A stretch of 64,000 bases of DNA from Streptomyces davaonensis JCM 4913. GTDB lineage: Bacteria > Actinomycetota > Actinomycetes > Streptomycetales > Streptomycetaceae. The notes under the pieces are model-generated. The model saw only the letters and a list, made by a program, of their open reading frames with translations, had not been told where the DNA came from and searched no databases. This document shows positions 35,856 to 44,739 of the stretch, in pieces; within the stretch, counting starts at the first letter, position 1; each line of letters opens with the position of its first letter. Position numbers and translations under genes: made by a program. The stretch is from contig NC_020504.1 of the NCBI RefSeq assembly GCF_000349325.1, positions 8,288,326-8,352,325 on the forward strand, written 5' to 3'.

Positions 35856-38800
35856 TCAGACGACCTGCACGCTCCGGGCGGCGGCATGCCGGCTGCCCAG
35901 GGCCAAGGCCCGCAGGTCGGCTCCGACCGGCGTCAGCGGGTCCGCCGTCGAGTGCGCGAGAGCGAGCAGCAGCCAGCGCGAACCGGGCGCCGCGGCGCTG
36001 AAGTCCACGTCGAAGCCGACCACGGCCGGAGCCCCGGTGACCACGGAACGCGTGGGACGGCGGACCCCGACCGCGGCGTCGGCCACGGTCCAACCGCCCG
36101 CGAGCGGAAGGCCGCCCGGGAGCGCACCGCCCGCCGCGGGCAGGGCGTCCAGGGCCCCACGCAGGGCCGTGAGCGCGGGCCCGGCGGGAAAGGCCGGCGG
36201 GGCGAGTCCCGCCCAGGCGGCCGGCGCGGCAGGCAGCGGCAGGCGCAGCAGGGTCACCGCGGCCGTCGCGGCCCGCACCTCCTCCCGGCCGCGATGGTGC
36301 AGACAGACGTCCACCCGGTAGGGGCGCCGGAGAGCCGCCGCGCTCGCGGGCGAGGTGGCCTTGGCCGTCGGAGGGCCGACGCGCGGGGTGGGCTGGCCCA
36401 CGACGCGCTCGATGAGATCGTGCTCCGTCGGCTCGGCCGCCGCCCACGGGTCGGTCCAGAAGGCGGCCTGGACCTGGGGATGGTTCCACAGCGCGTTGTC
36501 GACGCGCGTCTGGCCGGGCGCGGGGTCCAGGCCGAGGGTGACGCGCACCCCGCGCAGCCGGGACCGCCACCACGCGGTCCACCGCCCGTCGGGGACGATG
36601 AGCGGGTCGACAGCCCGCAGCGCGGTCTGCAGGCTCCACAGCCAGAACCGGTTGGCGGGGGGCGTCGTCCAGGGCAGCCCCGCCGGGCCCGCCGGAACCG
36701 CTGTCGCCGCGCGCGCCGGGCGCAGCCGGATGTCCGGACTGGCGTGCCAGGGGTACGAGCCCACCGGCGTGCCGTCCGGTGCCGGGGCCGGTGTGCCCGC
36801 CCCGGTGCGGAAGTCCCGGTTGCGCCGATCGCCCCAGTCCAGCGGCCAGTCCCGCTCCGGCCGCGGCAGGTGCCACAGGGGATCGCGCGGGTCGGTCGGC
36901 GTGATCCGGCGGCTGTCGTACGGATGGACGCGCAGGTAGGTCGTGGGGGCGGCGTCGACACCGGGCTCGACCTCCCAGACGCCGCGGGCCTGAAGTGCCG
37001 CCCGCAGCAGGGTCAGTGAGCCGCCCCCCGGCCGCGGCCAGCTTCCGATCACGAGGTCCTGCACGGCGGCCTCGGGCAGCCCGGAGACGTACGGCGTCCA
37101 GACCCAGGTGGGTCCCGGCAGGGTCAGGACGCCGCGCCACACGCCGACCGCCGTGCCCACGTACACGATCGACGGGTTGGCGGGATCCACCACCACCGCG
37201 TAGGCGGGCGCGCGGACACCGTCGGGCGGGAGGGGGACCACGGCGGGCAGCGGCGGCGCCGGAGGCACGAGGGTGCCGAGGCGGCAGGGGTGCCAGGTCG
37301 CGTTGCCGTCGAACCACCACAGGGGCTCAAGGGGATGACTGGTCGCGACGTACAGCGACCCGTGGGGTCCGGCGGCAGGGTCGTGCACCGCGAAGTCGTT
37401 GAGTGCCCCGGCGAACGGCAGGGTGGCCGCGGCCAGTGGCCAGGGAAGGGCCGCCGGGGCCACCACCGGTGGGGCGGGGCGCGTCATGATCGTGGTGAGC
37501 GTCCAGGGGCCGACGAGCGCGGGGTTGCGGTCGAGCCGGTGCACGGCCCCGCGCTGGAGGACGTACAGCCGGTCCTCCCCGCCCCAGCGCAGTGCGTGGA
37601 TTCCGTTCGGCCAGGCGAGTGCCCCCAGGGGCAGCGGGCCCGAGAGTGCGGTGAAGGTGTTGGTCACCGCGTCGTTGGCGTCTCCGGCCCGGGGGTCCAC
37701 CGGCGGCGAGGGCACGCCGGGATCCGCCGGAAGGGTGTCCCACAGGCGCTTCCAGATCGCCCCGCTCTGCCAGGACCGGCCCCAGCGCTCGGAGTACCAG
37801 ACGCGGTTGGTGCCGACGGCGAGCTGGGTGACGCCGTCGGCCCGGCGCAGCACGGCCGGGTTGGAGTAGAAGCGGCTGCGGCTGTTCTCCAGACCGAAGG
37901 CCGCGGCGGCGCCGCGCCGGGAGGGCGTGACCTCCGTGTCGCCGTCCTCGAACCACTCGGAGTTGGCGTACTGGGCCACGAAACGGCCGGGGGTGCCGGG
38001 GTCGAAGGCGACGCCGCCCGCGTCGCCCTGGCCCAGCGCACGGCGCCACACCGATTCTCCGACGCGCAGTTGGGCGCCGTTGTCCTGCACTCCGGCGAGC
38101 ACCGGGCCGTCGCTGAGGGGGTGCAGGGCGAGGAAGCCCACCTCGGTGACGGCCAGGCCGGTGGAGCGGGAGGCGAACGTTCCGGGGGCGCCGGCGGCGG
38201 TGGAGCGGAAGACGCCGCCGTCGCAGCACACCCAGACGTGGGCGGCGCCGCCGACCGTCTGCCAGCGCACCCGGTGCACGTCCGCGTGGACCTCCGCGCC
38301 GATCCAGCGGGCGTCGGCGGCGTCACCCGCGACGTAGTCGGTGACGTAGCCGCCCGGCGGGCCGCCGGCCAGGGTCAGCCTGTAGAGGGAGGCCGACCAC
38401 GACCCGTCGTGCGGGCTCGCGGCGGTCGAACCGCCGACGACGACCCGGCTCGCGTTCGCCGGGTCCACCGCCAGGGCCAGGTCGTAGCCCGACTGGTCGT
38501 TGCCCCCGGGCGGCTGGAAGAGTCCCGCGGGCAGGGGCGCGACCGGGGTGGCGATCGCGTTGTCCACCCGCCACATCACGGGGCCGGAGCCGAGGACGTA
38601 GAGCACATCGGGGAAAGCCGGGTCGGCGGCGAGGCCGAGCCGCCGGTGTGCGCCCAGGCCCGGGAGGGCGACCTGCGCGAACGGCCCGGCGGGGCCCGCG
38701 GTACTGAGCCACAGTCCGTCGAGTCCGGCCACGCCGCTGTTGGCGACGGCCACCCACAGTCGGGCCGGGTGCGCTCCGGTCGCCGGGGTCCAGGCGACAT

Positions 38801-39719
38801 CGCAGACGGAGACGCGGGCGCTGGTGCCGGCCGCGAGGGCCTCCCAGGCGGCTACGGTCACCAGCGACCACGGATCCCCGGCGCCGGCCGCGCTCTTCTC
38901 GTGCAGCCCCCGAGTGGTGGCGGCGACCAGATGGCGGTCGTCGGCCGGGTCGGCGGCCACGGTGTACGCACCGGCGCCCCGCAGACCCGGGTACGCGGGG
39001 ACGCCCCCGGCGGCGAGCCGGGGCTGCGCCTGACGGGTCCACGGGTCGATGAGCGGCGTGGTCCGGGAGGTGTGCACCGGACCACGGGCGAAGAGCACGC
39101 CCACCCCGCCGTAGGCCCCACCGGTGCCCGACTCGACCGGCGTCACGCCCCGTGAGCCGGGCTCGCCGGTGAGCAGCCACACCTCGTCGCCCGCCGGGTC
39201 GCCGCCGGCGTCGAAGCGTACGTACACCGCCCCGCAGGTCAGCGAGTGGGAGGCGGCGGCGAGTTCGGCGCGGGCGGCGACCGAGGCCCAGGCGCCGACC
39301 GCCTCCCAGCGGGCTCCCGCGGTGTCCGTGTACCAGAGCCCGCCCGCGGCGGAGGCCGCGTACGCGCGTTGCCCGTCGGGGCTGATCCGCAGATCCCGTA
39401 CGCGCCCGGCCACGCGGGGGTCGCTGTCGGCCTGGCCGCGCAGGGTGCCCGAGGGGCCGACAGGGAGCCACAGATCGCGGTCGGCGTTCGGGCCGCCGGG
39501 CGGCGGTGCCGCCCGGGCGAACCACTTGCGCAGGCGGCGCAGGAGTGTCTCGCGGGGTTCTTGCATGACGACGGGGACAGAGGGGGCCGTTTCGACGGCG
39601 GTGATGTCGCCGGAGCCGGTGGTGAACGAGCTGTTGTGGCGCCTGCGTTCCTCGGCCCGGCCGCGGCGGGCTCCGCGGCCGCCGCCGGGTCGTGCGGCGG
39701 GCCAGTCGTAACGGCTCAA
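35856..39719 (-). CDS. Large beta-propeller-like protein (Asp-box/BNR character), last gene of the giant-protein operon
   Basis: 1,287 residues. The start is a TTG at 39719 overlapping the TGA of the preceding gene (TTGA), with GGGGAG upstream. The N-terminus is basic (RGARRGRAEERRRHN) and no signal peptide is seen. Residues about 90-930 contain repeated propeller blades: RDLRISPDGQRAYAASAAGGLWYTDTAGARWEAVG, AADPAFPDVLYVLGSG, VWVCCDGGVFRSTAAGAPGTF, RVWYSERWGRSWQSG, IVYVGTAVGVWRG. These resemble sortilin/BNR Asp boxes. The C-terminal 350 residues are of unknown fold. No catalytic residues can be assigned. It probably binds a partner of the same operon. Confidence 0.8.
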   Translation of the reverse strand: MSRYDWPAARPGGGRGARRGRAEERRRHNSSFTTGSGDITAVETAPSVPVVMQEPRETLLRRLRKWFARAAPPPGGPNADRDLWLPVGPSGTLRGQADSDPRVAGRVRDLRISPDGQRAYAASAAGGLWYTDTAGARWEAVGAWASVAARAELAAASHSLTCGAVYVRFDAGGDPAGDEVWLLTGEPGSRGVTPVESGTGGAYGGVGVLFARGPVHTSRTTPLIDPWTRQAQPRLAAGGVPAYPGLRGAGAYTVAADPADDRHLVAATTRGLHEKSAAGAGDPWSLVTVAAWEALAAGTSARVSVCDVAWTPATGAHPARLWVAVANSGVAGLDGLWLSTAGPAGPFAQVALPGLGAHRRLGLAADPAFPDVLYVLGSGPVMWRVDNAIATPVAPLPAGLFQPPGGNDQSGYDLALAVDPANASRVVVGGSTAASPHDGSWSASLYRLTLAGGPPGGYVTDYVAGDAADARWIGAEVHADVHRVRWQTVGGAAHVWVCCDGGVFRSTAAGAPGTFASRSTGLAVTEVGFLALHPLSDGPVLAGVQDNGAQLRVGESVWRRALGQGDAGGVAFDPGTPGRFVAQYANSEWFEDGDTEVTPSRRGAAAAFGLENSRSRFYSNPAVLRRADGVTQLAVGTNRVWYSERWGRSWQSGAIWKRLWDTLPADPGVPSPPVDPRAGDANDAVTNTFTALSGPLPLGALAWPNGIHALRWGGEDRLYVLQRGAVHRLDRNPALVGPWTLTTIMTRPAPPVVAPAALPWPLAAATLPFAGALNDFAVHDPAAGPHGSLYVATSHPLEPLWWFDGNATWHPCRLGTLVPPAPPLPAVVPLPPDGVRAPAYAVVVDPANPSIVYVGTAVGVWRGVLTLPGPTWVWTPYVSGLPEAAVQDLVIGSWPRPGGGSLTLLRAALQARGVWEVEPGVDAAPTTYLRVHPYDSRRITPTDPRDPLWHLPRPERDWPLDWGDRRNRDFRTGAGTPAPAPDGTPVGSYPWHASPDIRLRPARAATAVPAGPAGLPWTTPPANRFWLWSLQTALRAVDPLIVPDGRWTAWWRSRLRGVRVTLGLDPAPGQTRVDNALWNHPQVQAAFWTDPWAAAEPTEHDLIERVVGQPTPRVGPPTAKATSPASAAALRRPYRVDVCLHHRGREEVRAATAAVTLLRLPLPAAPAAWAGLAPPAFPAGPALTALRGALDALPAAGGALPGGLPLAGGWTVADAAVGVRRPTRSVVTGAPAVVGFDVDFSAAAPGSRWLLLALAHSTADPLTPVGADLRALALGSRHAAARSVQVV

Positions 39720-42700
39720 CTCTGCTCCCCGGTGGTGTCGGGCGGGGCGGTGTCGGGTGCGACCCTGATCCAGCCCTCGCGCAGTACGCAGGCGCGCTCC
39801 GGCAGCAGCGCGGCCTGGGTGGCGGCGAGGATCGCGTCGTCGCGCCAGCCCAGCGGGCCCTCACGGGTGGTCAGCCGCTGCCGGTCGCCCAGGGCGGCGA
39901 CGAGGGGCAGCCGGACGTCGCCCGGGTCCAGGAGCACCGGTCCGATCCGTACGGACGGCGAGAGCCGTTCGAGCCCGGGGGCGAACCAGGCCCGCGACAG
40001 CCGTAGCGCGGTGCGCGGCACGACACCCGCGGTGACGTGGACGGCGGAGCCGGGCAGCATGAGCAGGGTGACCAGCCGGGGGACGCCGGGGCGCAGCCGG
40101 ACCACGTCCTCGGCGTGCAGATAGGGGTGACTGATCGGGTCCTTGGCCGGCAGGGCCGGGGTTTCGCTCCAGGTGCCGAGGTGGCCCCGGCCACGACCGG
40201 ACTCCCGGGCCAGGTCGGCGACGACGCGGTCCACGAGATGGACCCGGCCGAAGTCCCCGTCCAGGAAGTAGCCGAGCAGCCCGTCGTCGCTGCGGGTGAT
40301 CTCGCCGAGCCGTACCGGGATGTCGTGGCGGGCCAGGTCCCGGTAGGCCGCTTCCCGGGCGGTGCGTCCGGCCGCGTCGAGTTCGAGCGCGTCGAGGTCG
40401 TCGGCGACGTCGAGGGTCAGGGTCGCGGTCACGACGGCCACGGGGCGTCCGACGATCCCGCCGACCGCGGAACTCCCGGCTCCGGAGACCGGGTCGACGG
40501 TCCACAAGGTCGTGTCGACGGCTCGCAGGAAGGCGGAGAGCGCGGACTCGCGGACCGGTTGCGGGTCGGCGGCGGCGTCCGCCGCGGTGCGGCCCGCGCG
40601 GGCGGTGGCGTCGGCGGCGACCATGCCGGCCGCGAGCCTGCCTAGCACCGCCTGGGCGGGCGGCAGGTCCGCGCCGGGGGGCCGCGGTCCTGGGGGAAGC
40701 GGGCGGCCGGGTGCGGGTTCCCAGGTCACTCCGCCGCCCACCGGTTCGACGAGCAGTTCACCGAGGGGCGTTCCGTCGGCGGAGAACACCTCGACGGATT
40801 CGTCGACGTGATCCGGCAGCAGGAATCCGGCGACCGGATTGACCTGCGCACCCGGGTCGATCTCGTCCACCCGCGCGGGGACCGCGCCGTCGGCCGTGGT
40901 CGCCGCCGACGACACCGGGCGCAGTCGACAGCGGGCGGGCGCGGTCAGCCGCGGCGGTCGGCGCAGGGTCGCCGGGGCCGCGCCCGGTACCTCGAGCCGG
41001 GAGGGCACCACAGCGGTGGCCGGATCGAGATCCAGGGTGCGTCCGAAGGCGTCGACGATTCGGGCCCGGGTCAGCTCGGCCGTACCGGAGGCGAGCAGCC
41101 GGGGCAGGCCCGTCGGGGTGGGGCGCTGGGGATGGCCGGCCGGGTCCCGGGTCCGGACACCGGAGACCGGTAGCCCGAGCAGGGCCGATCGCACCCCGTC
41201 CAGCGCGGCGCCGAGCAGGTCGAGGGAGCCGGCCGCGGACGCCAGCGCGTGCAGGCGGTCTCGGGTGGCCTGGTCGATCTCGCCGATGCCTTGGCGGTCG
41301 CGTTCGTCCTCGTCCGCCACGTACCGGGCGACGGCTCCGGCCAGGATCTCGGCCGGGCCGGTGGTGAGCGGCACTCGGAGCGCGACCGTCGTGGTGTCGT
41401 GGACGGCGGGGCCCTGCGCCGAGGCGGCTGGCTCCAGGTCGACGGGGCCCGGCTGCCAGCCGGTGAGTTCGTCCGGCGGCGCGGCGCTGTCCAGCCGCAC
41501 CTCGCTCTCCAGCCACAGGGGCACCCAGGGCTGTGCCCAGGCGGTGATCGCCACGGGATCGGGTTCGACGCCGTTCAGCAGCGAATGCCTGCGCAGCCGT
41601 TCGGCGACGACGTCGCGGGCGGCCGCGCCGCTGCCCTGGACCGCGTCGACGGGTCGCGGCACCGCGGCCACGGACAGCCCGGATGCGGCGGTGTAGGCGC
41701 CCGCGTCGTCGTAGCGCAGGGCCAGTTCGGCGGCGATACGGGTCAGGACGCCCTTGGGGTCGAGGCCGACCGCCGACGCGGCGCCGACGCGGGCGAGCCA
41801 GTGGCCGAGGTAGGGGGCGAGCAGCAGGGCCTCGGCGGCCAGGGCGACGGCCTCGGGCGGCAGTGCCCCGGAACCCAGGCTCCGCAGCAGGTCGGAGCCG
41901 GCCACCACGCCGTCGTACCCACTGACGATCTGCGTGGGGCGGCGCACGCCCAGCCGGGCGTCTTGGCTGCCCCGCCCGTCCTTGCCGTGCCGCAGGCTGC
42001 GGCCCGCCCCGGCGACGGCGACGACCGGGTCGCTGGGCACGTACCGGCGCGGGGCGGGCCGCTGGACGATCTCCTCTCCCGGGCCGGTGTCCGCCGCCGG
42101 AACCCCGCCTGCCGTGCCGCCGGGGGAGCCAGGCTGTTGGGCCGCGGTCTGCCACCGCTCCTCCTCGGCGAGCAGCCCGCGGACCTTGCGTGTGGCGAAG
42201 GACAGGGTGACCTTGCCGACGATCTTGTCCACGCCCCCCTTCCCGACCGCGCTGGCTGTACGCCTGGTGCGCGGGGGGACGGTCGCCCGGCCGGTGCGGA
42301 CCCGGTCGGTCTCGGCGGGCTCACCGGGGTCGACCGAGGTGAACCCGGCCGCGTGCCGGGCCTGGTCGACCTCGGCGAATCCGTCGGGGCTGCCGAGGCG
42401 GGGCATCAGCCGTGAGGTGAACGCGACGAGCAGCCGCTCCGTGGCGGCCCTGGAGTCGTCGGAAAGACCCATTCCGGTGGCGGCCAGCGCACCGGCGACC
42501 TCGTCCGTGCAGTCGCCGAAGGCAAGCCGGGTGGCGCCGGGGGCGGGCCGTGGATCCGTGCCCGGCGCACCCATGACGGGGACTCCGATCACGGCCCCGT
42601 GCAGCAGAGTCGAGGCCTCGGCGCCGGGATCCCGGCCGGGCCGGATCAGACGGGCGTGTGCGGCGAGGCTCGCCGGAGCCTCGCGTACCGCGTGCCGGGC

Positions 42701-43708
42701 GACGTCGTCCAGGGCGGTGCCCTGAGCCGACGCCCAGCGGCCGGCGTGCCGCAGTCCGACGGTCCCGGCGCGCTTGGCCTTGCCCGTCTCCTTTCCGCTC
42801 TGCCCGCCCGTGCTGTGGCCGGCCCCCGGCAGCAGCCGCCAGGACAGTGCGGTGAGCCGCTCGCCGAGCCCGCCCTCGGTGCGCACCTCGTCGAGCGGAT
42901 CGAGCTCGGGGTCTGACCACCAGCCGACCACCAGATACGTGGCCTTCCCGCCGACCGGCCCGCCCGGGACCGCGCCGCCGAGGGTCGGGTCCGAGAGCAC
43001 GTCATCGAGTGGATCGTGCCAGGCGAACCGGCCGAAGGCGGCGTCGTATCCGCCGGTCCAGGTGAGCGAACCGCCGGCTGCTCCGGTGAGCCCCGCCTTG
43101 GGGACAACGGGCGCCGAGGGCAGCGGCATCGGCGTCCCGGCGGGGTACTGCGGCAGGTCCCAGGCGACCGCCTTCGAGGCGTCGAGCACCCAGCCGCGCA
43201 CCGTCACCGGAGTGGCCGTACCGGTGGCCGCGCCCTCGGCTGCCAGCAGCCGGAGCACCGCCCACCGGTCGGGGAGCGGGGGCAGGCCAAGACCGCCGCC
43301 CGCCGCGTCCGGGCCGGCCGGGGCCGGTGCGGGGGTGCCGGGCTCGCGGGGCGGGCGGGGGTCGCGCAACTGCCCGCGCAGCAGCGTGTCGGGCAGCGCC
43401 CAGTGCAGGTGGACCCCGGCCGGGCGGGGGGTGCCTGGGTCGAAGGGCTGCGGACCGTCGAGCACCTGTGCCGAGGCGGTGGCGCCTGGTGTGAGCGGCC
43501 CTGGCAGCCGTACGGCGGGCTCGCCCCCGTCCGGTACGACCAGCGCCTGGACGTCCACGGGCACCAGCACCCGGGGCTCGCGCAGGAGATCCGGGTCCCA
43601 GGTGCGGACCTCACCGACCCGGAGGTCCGAGCGGACCAGGGCGCTCCAGGAAGCCGTGAACTGCCGTCCGGCGACGGTCCGCGGGTCGTACACCGGCTCG
43701 GGTGCCAT
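39716..43708 (-). CDS. Large protein of unknown function, fifth gene of the giant-protein operon
   Basis: 1,330 residues. The ATG at 43708 (or GTG 43711 just before it) overlaps the upstream TGA and follows GGGGAGG. No signal peptide or membrane helix is visible. Conserved-looking stretches include GVHLHWALPDTLLRG near residue 98, LPPLPDRWAVLRL, GYDAAFGRFAWHDPLDD, ATYLVVGWWSDPELDPLDEV, and a C-terminal LVTLLMLPGSAVHVTAGVVPRTALRLS. I remember similar motifs only from uncharacterised bacterial proteins. Pro, Gly and Val content and short strands suggest an all-beta structural role. It probably forms a complex with its neighbours. Confidence 0.8.
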   Translation of the reverse strand: MAPEPVYDPRTVAGRQFTASWSALVRSDLRVGEVRTWDPDLLREPRVLVPVDVQALVVPDGGEPAVRLPGPLTPGATASAQVLDGPQPFDPGTPRPAGVHLHWALPDTLLRGQLRDPRPPREPGTPAPAPAGPDAAGGGLGLPPLPDRWAVLRLLAAEGAATGTATPVTVRGWVLDASKAVAWDLPQYPAGTPMPLPSAPVVPKAGLTGAAGGSLTWTGGYDAAFGRFAWHDPLDDVLSDPTLGGAVPGGPVGGKATYLVVGWWSDPELDPLDEVRTEGGLGERLTALSWRLLPGAGHSTGGQSGKETGKAKRAGTVGLRHAGRWASAQGTALDDVARHAVREAPASLAAHARLIRPGRDPGAEASTLLHGAVIGVPVMGAPGTDPRPAPGATRLAFGDCTDEVAGALAATGMGLSDDSRAATERLLVAFTSRLMPRLGSPDGFAEVDQARHAAGFTSVDPGEPAETDRVRTGRATVPPRTRRTASAVGKGGVDKIVGKVTLSFATRKVRGLLAEEERWQTAAQQPGSPGGTAGGVPAADTGPGEEIVQRPAPRRYVPSDPVVAVAGAGRSLRHGKDGRGSQDARLGVRRPTQIVSGYDGVVAGSDLLRSLGSGALPPEAVALAAEALLLAPYLGHWLARVGAASAVGLDPKGVLTRIAAELALRYDDAGAYTAASGLSVAAVPRPVDAVQGSGAAARDVVAERLRRHSLLNGVEPDPVAITAWAQPWVPLWLESEVRLDSAAPPDELTGWQPGPVDLEPAASAQGPAVHDTTTVALRVPLTTGPAEILAGAVARYVADEDERDRQGIGEIDQATRDRLHALASAAGSLDLLGAALDGVRSALLGLPVSGVRTRDPAGHPQRPTPTGLPRLLASGTAELTRARIVDAFGRTLDLDPATAVVPSRLEVPGAAPATLRRPPRLTAPARCRLRPVSSAATTADGAVPARVDEIDPGAQVNPVAGFLLPDHVDESVEVFSADGTPLGELLVEPVGGGVTWEPAPGRPLPPGPRPPGADLPPAQAVLGRLAAGMVAADATARAGRTAADAAADPQPVRESALSAFLRAVDTTLWTVDPVSGAGSSAVGGIVGRPVAVVTATLTLDVADDLDALELDAAGRTAREAAYRDLARHDIPVRLGEITRSDDGLLGYFLDGDFGRVHLVDRVVADLARESGRGRGHLGTWSETPALPAKDPISHPYLHAEDVVRLRPGVPRLVTLLMLPGSAVHVTAGVVPRTALRLSRAWFAPGLERLSPSVRIGPVLLDPGDVRLPLVAALGDRQRLTTREGPLGWRDDAILAATQAALLPERACVLREGWIRVAPDTAPPDTTGEQS

Positions 43709-44739
43709 CACTGTCCTCCCCCGAAGTGCTTCTTGAGCAGCGTGTATCCGACCCCGGGGCGGAAGGCGTCGAGGTGGTCGGCGGGCGGGCCGCCGGTCAG
43801 GGTCCGGTCGGCGAAGACCGCGCGGTAGGGGAACTGCACCATCTGTAGGGCGAATTCAGCGGCGTCCAGCGTCGCCCCCAGCTCGGGCGCGGCAGCGGTC
43901 ATCCGCTCGGCGAGCGCCCGCAGGTGCAGCACTCCGGGGGCGCTCTTGCGGAAGGGCACCTCCACGGTCCTGGCCGGGGCGAAGCGGTCCCCGGTCGCCG
44001 GGTCACGCAGGTGCACCTCCGCCCGGACCCGGCCGCCGGACTCGGTCTCGTCGACGCCGAACTGGACACCCGCACGGGGTTCTTCGAGATGGACCACGGC
44101 CGGCAGGCCGTCGAACAGGGCGAGCAGGACGGCCGGGGCGAGCCGCTCCAGGCGCAGCAGTCCGAGTTTGCGCATCGGCCGGTCCTGCGCGTCGCCGACC
44201 TCGTCGTCGTCGACGGGCGGGGCCAGCCGCAGATTGTCCTCCGCATACCCGCGCACATGGATGCCGGGCCAGCCCGAGACCATCCGCGACCGCAGCAGGA
44301 ATCCGGTGACCGGTCCGGCCGGGCCGCTGGGCACCGCCGCTCCCGGCTCGCGGCCGGGGAGCCGGACGAGCCGCTCGGCCTCGTCGACCTCGGTCCGCAC
44401 GGTGCCGTAGAGCTGTTCCAGCGCCGAGCGGTCGGCGCTGGTCACGGTCCCGACCGAGAGGGCACCCTCGACCAGCGCATCCGTCCAGCCGCGGTCCACG
44501 TGGAAGAAGCGGATCGACTCGGGCGGCAGCAGGGTTGCGTCCGCGACGAGGTGGGCGAAGGGCACGGCTTCCAGCAGGCGCAGCCGTGCCAGCCACAGCC
44601 GCAGGTCGCGGGGCACCTTGCGCGGTCCCGGATCCGGTGCGTCGTCCCCGATCTGCTCGACGAGGCCGGTGGCCACCACCGAGACGATGTGCCCGATGAG
44701 GTGGTCCAGGACGAAGGCGGACCGGAGGGCCTTGTTCAC
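43708..44739 (-). CDS. Unknown protein, fourth gene of the giant-protein operon
   Basis: 343 residues. The GTG at 44739 overlaps the TGA of the gene before (GTGA), after GGAGGAAGAAC. The N-terminal 80 residues are helical (LDHLIGHIVSVVATGLVEQIGDD...RDLRLWLARLRLLEAVPFAHLVADATLLP). A motif PESIRFFHVDRGWTDAL is followed by TGFLLRSRMVSGWPGIHVRGYA and LERLAPAVLLALFDGLPAVVHLEEP; I recall this set from uncharacterised bacterial proteins only. No enzyme motif, signal or membrane segment is evident. Confidence 0.78.
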   Translation of the reverse strand: MNKALRSAFVLDHLIGHIVSVVATGLVEQIGDDAPDPGPRKVPRDLRLWLARLRLLEAVPFAHLVADATLLPPESIRFFHVDRGWTDALVEGALSVGTVTSADRSALEQLYGTVRTEVDEAERLVRLPGREPGAAVPSGPAGPVTGFLLRSRMVSGWPGIHVRGYAEDNLRLAPPVDDDEVGDAQDRPMRKLGLLRLERLAPAVLLALFDGLPAVVHLEEPRAGVQFGVDETESGGRVRAEVHLRDPATGDRFAPARTVEVPFRKSAPGVLHLRALAERMTAAAPELGATLDAAEFALQMVQFPYRAVFADRTLTGGPPADHLDAFRPGVGYTLLKKHFGGGQ

